A program made the translations under genes and the position numbers. Below, in pieces: positions 37,791-55,173 of a stretch of 64,000 nucleotides of DNA. The DNA is from Physella acuta. Its lineage: Eukaryota; Mollusca; Gastropoda; Physidae. The notes beneath the pieces are model-generated. The model saw nothing but the letters and a program-made list of their open reading frames with translations, was not told the DNA's origin and did not search any database. Location: positions 458,501-522,500 of the forward strand of contig NW_026731945.1 of assembly GCF_028476545.1 (NCBI RefSeq), read 5' to 3'. Within the stretch, counting starts at the first letter, position 1. Each line of letters begins with the position of its first letter.

Positions 37791-38071
37791 CAGAGGCGTA
37801 GCGATAGGGGGCGAGGGGCGCAGATCGCACCGGGTGACACAATTTAGGGGGTGACACCAAGGCAATAAATAGCAAAATATATAAAGAAAAATTTGAGGGG
37901 GGGGGGGAGGGGTGCAAATCGAAAGTTTGAGGGGGATCCAAATCGAAAGATTGAGGGGGGGGGGCTGCAAATCGAAAATCGAAAGTTTGTCCCCGGGAAG
38001 TGTCGCTACGCCTCTGGGGGCGACACCATTAAGTGCCGCACCGGGTTACACCTGACCTCACTACGCCACTG
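37791..38071. mobile_element. GGCGTAGCGA hAT-like MITE with exact 8-bp duplication
   Basis: Starts CAGAGGCGTAGCGA, ends TCACTACGCCACTG, and is flanked by GCTTAAAT at 37783-37790 and 38072-38079. The interior has poly-G tracts and TTTCGATTTGC-type text, plus an inner copy of the terminus (TCGCTACGCCTCTG, ending 38016). It inserted into the SINE at 37619. This copy defines the ends of the whole C/G-rich family. Confidence 0.85.
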
Positions 38072-38089
38072 GCTTAAATGTATTGGAGG

Positions 38090-38240
38090 GGATCGAAAGT
38101 TTGAGGGGGGGGGGGGTTGCAAATCGAAAGTTTGAAAGGGGGGGGGTGCAAATTGAAAAGCGAAAGTTTGTCCCCGGGAAGTGTCGCTACACCTCTGGGG
38201 GGCGACACCATTAAGTGCCGCACCGGGTTACACCCGACTA
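38090..38240. repeat. Second partial GGCGTAGCGA-family copy
   Basis: Repeats the inner part of 37791-38071 (GATCGAAAGTTTGA-poly-G, CCCCGGGAAGTGTCGCTAC, GACACCATTAAGTGCCGCAC, GGGTTACACCCGAC) without clean ends. Frames across it (37893-38381) are repeat-derived. Confidence 0.55.
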
Positions 38241-38267
38241 AAATTAAGAAGAAAAAAAGAAGGGATT

Positions 38268-38400
38268 GGCCTAGAGGTACGAGATCAGCAAGTCAGGCGA
38301 CCGTCTCTAAGTCCACCCCGCTCTAATGGGTACCCTGAATATAGCACACTATCTCTTCACATGCCGAGGTCACATAAGTAAGTGAACTCCAATTCCCTTG
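38268..38400 (+). mobile_element. SINE-like fragment
   Basis: GATTGGCCTAGAGGTACGAG resembles a degenerate tRNA A-box region and is followed by GCTCTAATGGGTACC, a pattern I associate with metazoan SINEs. No tail or duplication was identified, so this is tentative. Confidence 0.3.
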
Positions 38401-38504
38401 CCCCATGGACCATCAGGTTTGGAAGGGGAACTTAACTTATTTAACATTATAGAGGGGTTTACGGGAACCGTTAGGTTGCTTTATATCGGATCAAATCTAT
38501 ATAT

Positions 38505-40345
38505 ATAGTTCTCTTCATGGAGACCATAGAAAACACCACGCAGCTTAGCCACCACCCTCATCCCCACCTTTCAGGTGAGCTGTGGTTCGAGCCGAATGTT
38601 TACAATCGTAGAGCCGGGTTAGTGACGGCTATTAGGGGCAGATAATTTAGTATTAAACGATTTGAAACGAAGGGTAACAATTTCTGATTTATCTTTTCTT
38701 TGTCTGTAAACGGCTGCTTTCACTGGGCGGGGGGGGGGGGGGCGGGAGGGGGTAATGTTGAATTCACAAATTATGAATTGCTGATAAGCAGAAAATAAAA
38801 CAACTAGATGGCGGCGTATCCTACGCCGCGGGTCAGCTCGTAGTGTTTAACACATTACTTAGAGTTGTATGGAGTATTATGAATAAACTAGCCCGTCATA
38901 CTGGCGATTCTGGTGACTTTTAGCTCACTTCTCTTTACAAATAGGCTAACCGGTTTTTCTTTTAGAAATGTGAGTGGCATTTAAAACTGTCTGGGGGGAG
39001 GATGTAGGGGATGTGTGTGTGGGGGGGGGGGGGGGATAGCGGATATTAGTTTTTCGATTTTTTTATGAATTTTTTTTTTCAATTTCGTTCAGGGGAAGAA
39101 ACGGTAGAGATGCTTGAAATAAAATTCATATATTTTTACGGAAAGTGAGTAATGAAATGAATTGTAATTCAGCTTTTTAAAAAGTCGTTATCGGAAACTT
39201 AGAAAAAGAAACATTTTATTGATCAGGAGCATTGAAATGAAATATTGTTAAAATTATAGAAAGAAATGTAGAGTCTAGACGTAGAACCTAAGTCTAGTCT
39301 TTCCATAGATCTAGATCTAGAATTCTCAAGACTGGCTTATTAAGTCTAGTTTTTCCGTAGCTCTAGATCTAGAATCCAAATAGTTAGTGTAAATTTTATA
39401 AGTTTAGGCCGAGAAAATTGTATTGTACTCATTTCATAGCGTAAGTCTATTTGATAAGTAGATTTAAATCAAATTTGAATGAAATAGTTCATTTCTTTAT
39501 ATTCTAAAATTGGAAGATGACGCCATTAGTTTTGTGTTCTTTCCTTTGACTTAGTTTAAACTTCATGTGACGTCATTGTTTCTTGCGTTCTTGTCGCGAC
39601 AATAAACGCTTTAATTAGAAATCTGTTGTACATTCGAATATGCCTTTATTTTTTATTTTCCTTCTTTAAATACAATGTAGTCTATACATTTATACCGTCC
39701 ACCATGTTATTTTCAATAAAAGTCCGTATCTTTAAGTTCTACATATAGCGCTGAAAAGGCTGACGGAGTTGCCAAAAATATTGCGGACAGAGAGAAGTGC
39801 GCACACATTCTAAATTTATGTAATGTTCGAACTTGAGACTTTCGGGTTAGCAGCTGGAAACTCTTGAATTTTTCCACATGGTGTATGCTCATATAAAGTT
39901 TCATGCTAGAAATTTATAACCAAACGAGCCCACCCGCGGCGTAGCAAACGCCGCTATTTATTTGTTGTATTTTCTACTTTTCATTAAATCATAATTTGTG
40001 ACTGAAATAATTTGCTTTAAAACACTATCTGTAGCTCGTGAAGGACGATAACTCCCAAGCTCCCTTCCCCCACTCCTACTCCCCATCCCTCCCCCCCCCC
40101 CCACATGTCACCTCTCATAAGTTTTAAATCGGTTAAAAGCTAAATTATCTGCCCCTAATAGACGTCACTAATTCGACCCGGCTCTAAGATTGTAAACATT
40201 TGGCGTGAACCAGAGCTCACCAGACTGTTGGGAGTGGGGGGGGGGGGGGGGGTCGCGATATGCCTAGAGAGGAAGGGAGGGGAGGCTATGCGCGCTTACG
40301 TGGTGGTGGTGGTGTCCCAAACGGGCCCCACGAAGAGAATTGTAT
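38505..40345. mobile_element. 1.84-kb element with long inverted arms
   Basis: The left arm (38505-38840) and right arm (39925-40345) are inverted copies: AGTTCTCTTCATGGAGACC against its inverse at the far right, GAATGTTTACAATC, ATTAGGGGCAGATAATTTAG, TCACAAATTATG, and inner CG-rich palindromes (GGCGTATCCTACGCC / GGCGTAGCAAACGCC). The core (39270-39810) is the CTAGATCTAG repeat also at 25610-26185. The element ends next to the TA array upstream of BTB-kelch copy 4. Long TIRs suggest a MULE- or fold-back-type element; the frame at 39713-39904 is not convincing. Confidence 0.7.
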
Positions 40346-40379
40346 ATATGTGCCTGTCTTTGAAAACTGATCACCATGT

Positions 40380-40381
<2 letters not shown>

Positions 40382-40476
<95 letters not shown>

Positions 40477-40490
40477 GTGTGTGTGTGTGT
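40382..40490. repeat. (TA)n then (TG)n microsatellite
   Basis: TA array to about 40477, then TG. The conserved CCTGTCTTTGAAAAC block lies before the array here (about 40355), but after it in copies 1 and 3, so the array expanded at a different point of the leader. Confidence 0.9.
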
Positions 40491-40556
40491 TCGTGCGTGT
40501 GTGTTTGTATAAAACATATGGGTTTTTGAAATCTACATTACAGATCTTCCTACAAC

Positions 40557-42341
40557 ATGAACTCACCTGAAATCTGCACAGAGATCGTTAAGTGTCTCGG
40601 GATTGTGTGGACAGACAAAATGTTTCTCGACTTTACAATCAAGATACACGATGACACAATCACATGTCATAAGCTCGTTCTTGCTGCCTGCTCTGAATTT
40701 TTCCAAGCGTTGTTTCGATCAGGAATGAGGGAGGTCAAAGAAAACTGCGTTGTGTTAAAAGATGTTTCCTATGAAATATTTCAGTTGATTCTGAAAACAC
40801 TTTACACAGGTGTCAATGTTTTAACGTTGGATAATTTCATTCACGTTTGGAGGGCTGTGCACATGTTGCAGATCAACTTTATGGTGAAAATGTGTGAAAG
40901 ATTTGCTATTGCGTCCATAACGTTAGACAACTGGGAATACATTTATACAACATCTAAGCTTTTAGGTTCGACTATTGTTCTAGAGAGTCTTCATAGATTC
41001 ATGTTACAAAACTTTGATCAAATAAGTCTTTCATCAACATATCTACAATTGCCGTTCAGTGATATTCGGGATTTGATAAAAAGCCAAGATTTAGCTGCTA
41101 GTAGTGAAGATATTGTGTTAGAATCTGTGATACGATGGGTGGGTTGCTGTACTCCCAATAATAAATACTCGCTCGTTAAAAGTAGGAAAATAGTATTTGG
41201 TGTTGGTGAAGAGAGTAACGAGCTAGAGAAAACACACTCTGATATTACTATTGATATTGCAAAGAACGTGATTGTATCTAGAAAAGACAATCTAACAGAA
41301 CTGATACAATTGGTGAGGACATATCTTGTAAGTCCGTCTGTTTTATCACGCGTCTATCAACACGAATTGTGTTCTGAAAATAAAGACTTTAGAGATATAA
41401 TCGTCAGTGCTTTGTCGTACCACGCTCATCCTACAAGAGACGGCCTGTGGCCATCAGCGGCTGTGCACAGATCTAGTAGCAGCTATACACACGTTGGGGT
41501 TTATGTGAAACGTTACGGACAGTTTAGGGCAATCAGCGCCTGCGATGAGAAGTGGTACGGCCTGTCAACGTGTGATGAGTTAAAAGACAGCATCCAGCTG
41601 GTCACCTACGATGGTGAGCTGTACGCATCAGGGAAGTCACTCAACCAGCCGGACGGACATTGTAAATTGTTTGTCTTCTCTGAAAACACCTGGAAAGAAA
41701 TCTTCAAGCTGCCTGGTTATAATTTGTTGCTAGTTTCTCATGGACAATTTATTTACCTCCTAAACAAAGATGATAATGCTATTTACAATATAAATCCAAA
41801 AAGCTTGAATATTAAAATGTGTACACAGTTTTCAATGAATGTTGAAGTTAAACATATGACTGTTTTTGAAAATTCCCTATTGCTCTTTTGTTCTGAAACT
41901 CACAACCAAATTGACGAAACAGCCATTCATAAATTTGATCTTTTATCTAAAGTTTGGATGAAACTGGAAAATTTGGATGGACCAGCAGAACAGGTTATCA
42001 GTTTTAGGAACGACAAATACAGCTTCATATTACAGACGAATGGCTGTCTGTGGGTTATTTTACACGCAGCCTCCTCACAAAGCATCGGAAGAAAATTTGT
42101 TTCTAAACTTTGGAACTGCCAAAAGAAATTACACGGAGCTTTGGTCTACAATGACAAGCTGATTGTTTTTGGCAATGGCTCCAGCAGAGACCCACCGGAT
42201 GCAAATAGAAGAGAATCCGTCCCTGGATATATTGAAACTATCAAACACTGGGGCCATGAAGCTACATGTTCTAATTTTGTTCCAGTTACTCTTCTAAAGA
42301 GTTGTCTATTTCAACCTACTAACTCAAACAACACTAAATAG
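40557..42341 (+). CDS. BTB-BACK-kelch (KLHL-like) protein, copy 4
   Basis: An intact 594-residue protein. The first ~118 codons (BTB) are nearly identical in DNA to copy 1. The BACK linker and kelch half are clearly more diverged (for example SLVKSRKIVFGVGEESNE replaces the linker of the other copies). A ~55-bp stretch around residues 145-163 (FMLQNFDQISLSSTYLQL) is again identical to copy 1, so the gene looks mosaic. The start follows the conserved TACAG acceptor (AG at 40542-40543) by 13 nt, and this frame is closed upstream, which confirms the ATG. Probable Cul3 adaptor. It lies furthest from the others, next to the NXPE genes but on the opposite strand, and its 3' flank is not the one shared by copies 1-3. 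Confidence 0.95.
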   Translation: MNSPEICTEIVKCLGIVWTDKMFLDFTIKIHDDTITCHKLVLAACSEFFQALFRSGMREVKENCVVLKDVSYEIFQLILKTLYTGVNVLTLDNFIHVWRAVHMLQINFMVKMCERFAIASITLDNWEYIYTTSKLLGSTIVLESLHRFMLQNFDQISLSSTYLQLPFSDIRDLIKSQDLAASSEDIVLESVIRWVGCCTPNNKYSLVKSRKIVFGVGEESNELEKTHSDITIDIAKNVIVSRKDNLTELIQLVRTYLVSPSVLSRVYQHELCSENKDFRDIIVSALSYHAHPTRDGLWPSAAVHRSSSSYTHVGVYVKRYGQFRAISACDEKWYGLSTCDELKDSIQLVTYDGELYASGKSLNQPDGHCKLFVFSENTWKEIFKLPGYNLLLVSHGQFIYLLNKDDNAIYNINPKSLNIKMCTQFSMNVEVKHMTVFENSLLLFCSETHNQIDETAIHKFDLLSKVWMKLENLDGPAEQVISFRNDKYSFILQTNGCLWVILHAASSQSIGRKFVSKLWNCQKKLHGALVYNDKLIVFGNGSSRDPPDANRRESVPGYIETIKHWGHEATCSNFVPVTLLKSCLFQPTNSNNTK

Positions 42342-44100
42342 AGGATTTAGGACATGGACGTTCATTTCTTTTTATGAAATCACCACAAGGGAGTAGATTT
42401 AGTTTTTATCTCCATTGACTGATGTCTTTTTTATGTAACTAGAGCAAAATTAGCCAGAATAAATGCAAAATATGCTCATCTTCTGAACATTATAAATATC
42501 AAAAAAATTGTATTTTAAATGTCCTCTTAAATGATGCAGTAAGCGTGCCTTGCGTGTATTATTTCGATATTGAAAAAACAATTACATGAGATAAAAATTG
42601 AAATAAATAAATTCATACAACTCGTTTAAGCTGTTAAATAAAGAGGAATGTGTTTACTGTTGAGGTGAATGTTAAGGACATCCTATTTTACAAATTCTAC
42701 TTCTTTCGTTAAAATTATTTGAACGTTTTTAAAAGAAAAAAAAAACATCTCTTGACTTAAATAAATTGTAATTGTTTCCTGCTATTTCATTTTATCGATT
42801 ATGGTATAAGATGTTCATTTTTGGGATATATTGAGGTTTTTTTCTAGTATCACCCATTATCAGCTATAATGTATAAATAGAACAATTTCAATGGTCGGTT
42901 TAAACTAATAATCTTTTTATTATTATTATTATTATTATTTAAGTTTACAAAAAATATCATGGTATTTGTTTTCATTTTTTTTAACCTAGAGACATACATT
43001 AGCTGCACAAAACACAACTTAATGTACACTTAAAAGATGACACAATTTCAAAATGATGTTTATATATTCAAAACGACTAACCTCGAGTTGAAAGGTCACA
43101 TTAAATGTTCTGCTTTACTAATTATATATTAACACATAAACTGTTTACTTATGTTTTCTAATGTGAAATAAGTAATACTAATATTTTATAAGATACAGAT
43201 ATTGTTGCGATAATGTGATTGCAAACTCTAAGTGAATCCAAAACCTCTCAAGTTTTGTTGTTTCCCAGTAGTAATTGTAAATGCTTACTTTTTATCACTA
43301 ATATTGTGTTGCCTCTTTACTGAAAATGAAAAATACATTAAAGCACATTATTCTACAGCTTTTAAAAATTGTTTTCAGATTTTTGTTTTATATTATCTTA
43401 GAGAGTGGTAATTGTAAGTTAAATTATAACTATTCTTTCGCTAAATTAATATAATAGAGTATTAAAGGAAAACAATTTTTGTATTACATTATTATATTTC
43501 AGCAGATGTGTGGAATGTCAATCATAGAATTTCTTTTTCACTGATATTTTATTTTGCGCAAAAAAAAAGTTTTCTTTCAAAATAAATATTCTGTGGGTTT
43601 TTTTTTCAGAAAATGTTTAAAATTATTCAACGTTCTAACAATTCTATTAGGCAGCTTCTTCACATAAAGCTAAAATCGTTACGGTTTATCAAATCATACA
43701 CTTTAAAATGTAATTTTGAATCTACAGGATTCAGTGAGTTTTAATTTTTTTTTTAGCATTCAACATATCGATGATTTTTTTTAACTGTAAAAGGGCAAAT
43801 ATAAATGAAAGTTTAATTCCACATTCAGCTTAATTAAGAGTAAGAATAAATTTGAATATTTTAAAATATTTTTTTAGGTTTCAAAGCAGAATAGTTAGCC
43901 ATACATTGGCCTGCATCGAATCTAAACATAATGTTGATTATTTATCAAAATAAAACAAAGAAAAAAAACCTTCACTGTACTTTTAGACTATTCATATTAC
44001 CAGAACTTTATAATACAAATATTTATAAGGATTTTCTGGTAACAGATTCCTGTTTGGTACAATAAGATATTTAAAACTCTAACTTCGTCTAAATTCTAAA
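42342..44100. other. Intergenic between convergent genes
   Basis: AT-rich spacer between the stop of BTB-kelch copy 4 and the 3' end of NXPE gene A. It holds a (TTA)n run at 42917-42940. The last ~110 bp before the NXPE stop (AAGGATTTTCTGGTAACA) match the 3' flank of NXPE gene B, so they are probably 3' UTR. Candidate signals for the opposing genes overlap in AT-rich DNA and I do not assign them. Confidence 0.5.
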
Positions 44101-50030
<5,930 letters not shown>

Positions 50031-50153
50031 TGAAAGTATCAAAACCAACTAGTCTAGTTAAGCTTAATTCATAGACAATCAATCAAAATCCCTAACTTTT
50101 TGTTTTTAAACGAAACAACATTTAATTTTGAACTATAAATGCGCTACTTACCG

Positions 50154-50185
50154 GAGATTGTATTGGGTCCACAAAAAACCTTGCT
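50154..50185 (-). other. Possible alternative 5' micro-exon of NXPE gene A
   Basis: On the - strand, ATTTCAG|CAAGG and CTCCG|GTAAGTAG enclose 32 nt. If joined to an acceptor near 49991 it stays in frame with the signal anchor (KVFCGPNTIS then DTES). Only splice consensus supports it. Confidence 0.25.
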
Positions 50186-50276
50186 GAAATAGATGATACG
50201 ATCAATACAAAAACAAATACCTAACCATTATCCTTCATTTTACGCAGCACAAACATATTCTTAAATAGTTTTAAGC

Positions 50277-50279
<3 letters not shown>

Positions 50280-50354
<75 letters not shown>

Positions 50355-50392
50355 TCTTAATATAGGCTATTAATTAATATAATGAGAATATA

Positions 50393-50447
<55 letters not shown>
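50280..50447. repeat. Two (TA)n arrays
   Basis: TA at 50280-50350 and 50391-50447, separated by ~40 bp (ATCTCTTAATATAGGC). Upstream of NXPE gene A. Confidence 0.93.
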
Positions 50448-50449
<2 letters not shown>

Positions 50450-50451
<2 letters not shown>

Positions 50452-52430
50452 TCTCTTTATATAAACTTATAAATCCATATGTTATATATAAACATGAATG
50501 TGTTTTAACTTATTAAACTTTATAATTCTTAACAGTATTCTATTATAAGCTGTTAACTTTTCGCGTTACAGAGATTTTTACTTTTATTTATGCCAAGTAA
50601 TAATAATTACAATACCAATTCTACTTTGTTAATTAAAATCACAACATACCGTATATTCTTGGAAGCCATTTGAGTCTAATGTTTATAATTCACCATACCA
50701 AAAACAAAATACACGCTCCATGAACATACTAATCCTACGTAGCTACTAGTTTACTATAATTATTTATGGTGAACTTATCTTTGATTAATGTATGAATGTC
50801 ACCTTAATTGATCAGCTGAGTAGGAGCATAGACTCCCACAAGTTACAACCCTTGCTTAACCCACGCATCACATAAAACTCCTCTACCCATCATTCACACA
50901 AAACTCCTTATCCAGTTTTATGGCCATATATATTTCAAATGTCTTTTTTATAGCATGTTTTTTCTCCTCTGTGTAGGCCTACTTGATTTTAATGTCATAA
51001 TTACTTGGTGCATCACAGGTTAATGTTGACTTTAATGGGTACACAAGGTTCAGCTATTGTTATACAAAAATCAATTAGTTTATTTAAATGTTCAAGGTTT
51101 AAACGCTAAACCAATATTGGAATTAAAATTTTGTTAGTTAAACATTGTTTTCATTGAATAAATCTAAATAAATTTATGAACTAATTATAAAAAACTCTGC
51201 GTCAAATAACTGATTGATTTTAAGCGTAGGGGTTAAAACCTAATACTGATGATAGTCATTTTTAACTCGAAACTATGTTAGCACTTAATGCAAATCAGGG
51301 TCGTGTACTTTGATACAGCGTAATTTTATGACGCCCTAACCAGGGCTGTATAAATTTGAAAATTCGCCCCCTGAAGTAATGACTTCATCAATACAGTACT
51401 CGTTAATAGAGCCACTGACATATTGGTTGAAGACAAAAATGTTTCAGCTTACTGGTTTCATTGGTCGTTTCCAAAGTGTTGGTGTATTTGTAAAACGTTG
51501 CGGATATTTTTTTTCAAACAATAGCGGGTATATTTGAAAAGTTGAATGTCAATGTTATGTTCTCAAATTGTTTGAAAAATCACCATTTACTTCAAGAATT
51601 TAATTGGTGTTTTAGTATAGAATGGCAAAGTCCCGAGTTATTAACTTTATAAATAATTCGAAAAGATGTCAACCGTATTAACATAAACAACCCTCTGTAA
51701 CATTATAAAAACAATGGAAATATTTCTAATTGTATGAAATATATAGACAAACGATTATGATAACGCTTTTTTGTATATCATAAAGCACTTGTTTTTATAA
51801 ATACCATTTAATGATCCAATAAATACAAATTGCACAGTTCAAAACTGAATCGCCACTAGGAACACGTGAATAGATAATGTTAAAAAAATTGTATTAAAAT
51901 ATTAGTAAGTGTGCATTATTTCATCAACATACCTACTTAATTGTATTCGGAATCCCCATAACAGAAAAAAAATAGAATATAATAAATTTAAAAAAAATGT
52001 ACTACTATCTAGTTCAGTTTAAAATGCATATATGTGTGTGTTTTGTACAATGTTAAATTGTGATTTTGATTGTTTCTTATTGTATTATCATCCATCATCA
52101 ACTACTAAGGTACTTCATAAAAATAATTATTTAACTTTTCCATAAAAACTATTTAATATTTCTTGCATTAAAAAACCAGAGGTCATTTTGTACTTATTAC
52201 ACAAATTTTATGAAATATTCAATTCGGTTGAAGAAATCGCTTTCTGGCAACAACTACATTCAACCATCAGGAATAAGCTTTTCAAACTTTTCAAATGCGT
52301 TATTGACACCACTTAAGGGTATGAAGCAACATTAAAGACTAGACGAAACGGCTGGCTGAGTTAACTCAGAGATACAAGATTCTCCATCATGAAGCTGAAA
52401 AAGATTTAAGTCTTAGACCGTCAAGGTACT
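50450..52430. other. Spacer between the two NXPE genes
   Basis: AT-rich, with no gene, SINE or MITE recognised. The promoter of gene A should lie in its left part, but I cannot point to a TATA box or initiator with confidence. Confidence 0.4.
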
Positions 52431-52591
52431 TGTGTGGCATCAGTGCTGCTTCATTCAGTAAACACTTGGAGTTTGACGACAGCGAATTATGAAGGTCAGA
52501 ACATTTATGGGAAACTGAAACTCATAAGACAGTTGTTCATAAGGCCAGACATTCTGGATAGAAAGCAGCAGATGCCATTGGTTTTAGTCAA

Positions 52592-52858
52592 TCAATCTAG
52601 CGTCTCTTCGGGTGTTGTTGGAGTCGTGGGTGTTGGTGTCGTTAAGGAAGCCGTTGTTGTTGGAGTCGTTGTTGTTGGTGTCGTTGTTGATACCGTTCTT
52701 CTTGGTGTTGTTGTTGGCTGTGTGGTTGCTTGTGGTGTTGTTGTTGGTGCCGTAGTTGCTGATGTCGTTTTGCCACCAACGTTTATTTTGTCGCAACTGT
52801 TAGCCATTCCTCGTACCTCTCCTGCTTTGACTATTTTGCCGACCAGAAATATATCCAA
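52592..52858 (-). other. GTT/GTC minisatellite; possible Thr/Pro-rich peptide
   Basis: 52600-52770 is a 12-bp-like tandem repeat (GTTGTTGGTGTC). On the - strand it opens an 88-residue frame from an ATG at 52858 with TTAPTTTPQATTQPTTTP-type mucin-like text after a short N-terminus (MDIFLVGKIV). The + strand frame (52434-52865) is Val-rich. Both follow from composition. A mucin-like exon is possible because the Thr/Pro frame is clean, but no splice context or signal peptide is clear. Confidence 0.35.
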
Positions 52859-52904
52859 TCTTTGATGTACTCGACCCTATGTAGTCTTTACATTCCCTCT
52901 CTTC

Positions 52905-52990
52905 TTTGTCCTAAAACGTCCTCATCAGTTTTAAGAATGACAGAAACTGCTACATATTTCGGATCTATTGCTATCTAACTACAATAGTTT
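52905..52990 (+). pseudogene. Kelch-propeller relic from the BTB-kelch family
   Basis: ATCAGTTTTAAGAATGACAG and CTGCTACATATT align with ATCAGTTTTAAGAACGACAA and CAGCTACATATT in the BTB-kelch genes; translated, SFKNDRNCYIF against SFKNDKHSYIL. It is a short scrap on the opposite strand, just 3' of NXPE gene B. Upstream in-frame stops show it is dead. Confidence 0.5.
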
Positions 52991-53072
52991 TATGTGTCTA
53001 CATTGATAACACATAAACTCTGTAAGGATTTTCTGGTAACATATTTCTGTTTTGACATAAAACTTTAAAATT

Positions 53073-53869
53073 CTAACTTCTAAAATACCCTGTGGTGTTA
53101 CACCTAAAAGCCAACAACATTTTTATATGAAATTTTGGGACGCTATCTGTTGGATGAAATTCTGAGTTTTCCAACGCGATTGTCATGTCCCAGCCGTCTA
53201 GAAATATTACTCTGTTTATTAAATCTTTAAACACATTTAAAATAATTTTAAAATAAAATGTTCCCAGGCTGTCTCCACTTACTGTGTGATTTATTTCGTA
53301 CTCTAGTGAAGCAACGTGTGGACCGCGGAAAGCTATTGTTGCATCAGGGTTTCTGTCCAAAAGTCGCTTGCAGGCTGCAGTTACAGATCTAAGACGTAGC
53401 TCGGCAAAACTCAAATGGGACGTCAAAACGTGAAGATAGTAGTGGAATATGACAATTATTTTACCATTTGATGGCATGGCGTCTATATGTTGGGCTACAC
53501 CATCGTATGGGAGCTTAGTTGTCCAAGAGGCACCAAGATAAAGCGGGTATTCGTGAGGGGTGAAGGTCAATGTTATGTTGTTTTTTGAGTTTTTGCACAC
53601 CTCCCTGTACGGCCATGCACCACTCTGTGTGGTGCTGCAATGCGTCACGACTCTAAGCTGTCCATACAGACGAACGCCATTGGAATCCCCGAACACCCAA
53701 ATACTAGTATCACGTAGACAGTCTAGTGCCAGACCTGGGGTTAGGTAGGAATGGTCACAGACCAGAGATGTCCAGACACCTCCAGGTGACCAGTAGCCTT
53801 TTGGTTTGGTCATTTCCCAGGTAGCTGATGGGCTTGTCTTATAGCAGGGTGGGAGTTCTGGTAGAGAGC
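53073..53869 (-). CDS. NXPE gene B, exon 7 (PC-esterase domain)
   Basis: Acceptor GTTTTCAG|GC at 53870, stop at 53073-53075. Ends CNTTGYFRS, four residues beyond gene A. GDS and FHPTD motifs are both present. Confidence 0.92.
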
Positions 53870-55099
53870 CTGAAAACGTAAAATATAATGCCCAATATAA
53901 GTATACTCGATCGTACTTATCACATTGTGATTTTGTAAGATTTATGTACCTTGATAAGCTACAAATATAATTAATAAAACAAACATATTTTACCTATATA
54001 AATACAAGATGATTAATAGTTTGAAGATCGAACAACCGAACATAGACTAATTGTCAAATCTTTAATCATGTTAAATAAACCCTTTGTTTATGCGTTTTTA
54101 TTTTTTAAACTATGATAGCACAATACCAAGTGTTTTGTAACAGATTGCTGTTATAAGGGTTGCGTTTTGCCTTGTGACCTTGTGTTACGTCCCTTAAATT
54201 TTTAATATCATAGTTATGTCCCTTAAGTGTCCCATGAATGTGTACCGTGTAAGCGGTGTTGGTTACGTCCGTCATTTACTGTTAGAGAGACCTGATGGTG
54301 AGATACTCTAAAAAGGTTTTTGAATCAACTAGATGAACTCTAGTGTTTTCAGCACAAGGAATGTAAATAAAATAACAATAGGATTTAGAGTGAACCCTGT
54401 GGTGGAATAGGAGGAGTGTAGCAAATTTTAATGGCTGAACAACAAATTGTATACAATGTGCATTGTCTTTCAGTCTTGAAGTAAAGTCACTACCCCCTTC
54501 CTCAACGCCACGATAGCATTATACTTATACGTAAGTAGATGAAACTTCGACATTTTAAAATGAAACTAGCATTTTTATTAACTAGACATCGTGCCGTCGC
54601 TTGTTTCATGTGTTTGATAAAAATGCTTGTGTATTTAATTACTGGTTAAATACAGATGTGTGTAGAAAATGTTGACCTTACTTAGATAAAATCTCTTTAC
54701 CTTTGTTGTTAACAAGTATTTTGATGTTAACTCGTAGAGCATTCACTTTTATGTCACTGTTTAGGAAAGGATAGAAAATAGTAATAAAAAATCATTGTAA
54801 TTATAAAGTTCAAACAGATCCTCTGTATATTAATTAACAACAGTATATAAATTGTTATAAATACGTTTTGTGTGTATGTTTGTAGGAAGCTGTTAAGAGA
54901 GCAAAATAAAATTAAAATCTTTTCTCAGGCATTGATTATAGGCTATGTAATAATTTAATTTTCTTGGGGTTTTTTTTTGGCGTTTTTTTTACTTAATATT
55001 AAATGAAGCTTTTTATTTTTGTTGGTTGTGTCTTTGTTTTCACTGTAAATGTTTATATCTATGTAGGCTTATATAAATATATATAATTTATATAGATAG

Positions 55100-55173
<74 letters not shown>

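Noticed and set aside
43000-43990. Extra exons between BTB-kelch copy 4 and NXPE gene A
   Set aside because: No open frame with splice context or similarity to either family was seen.
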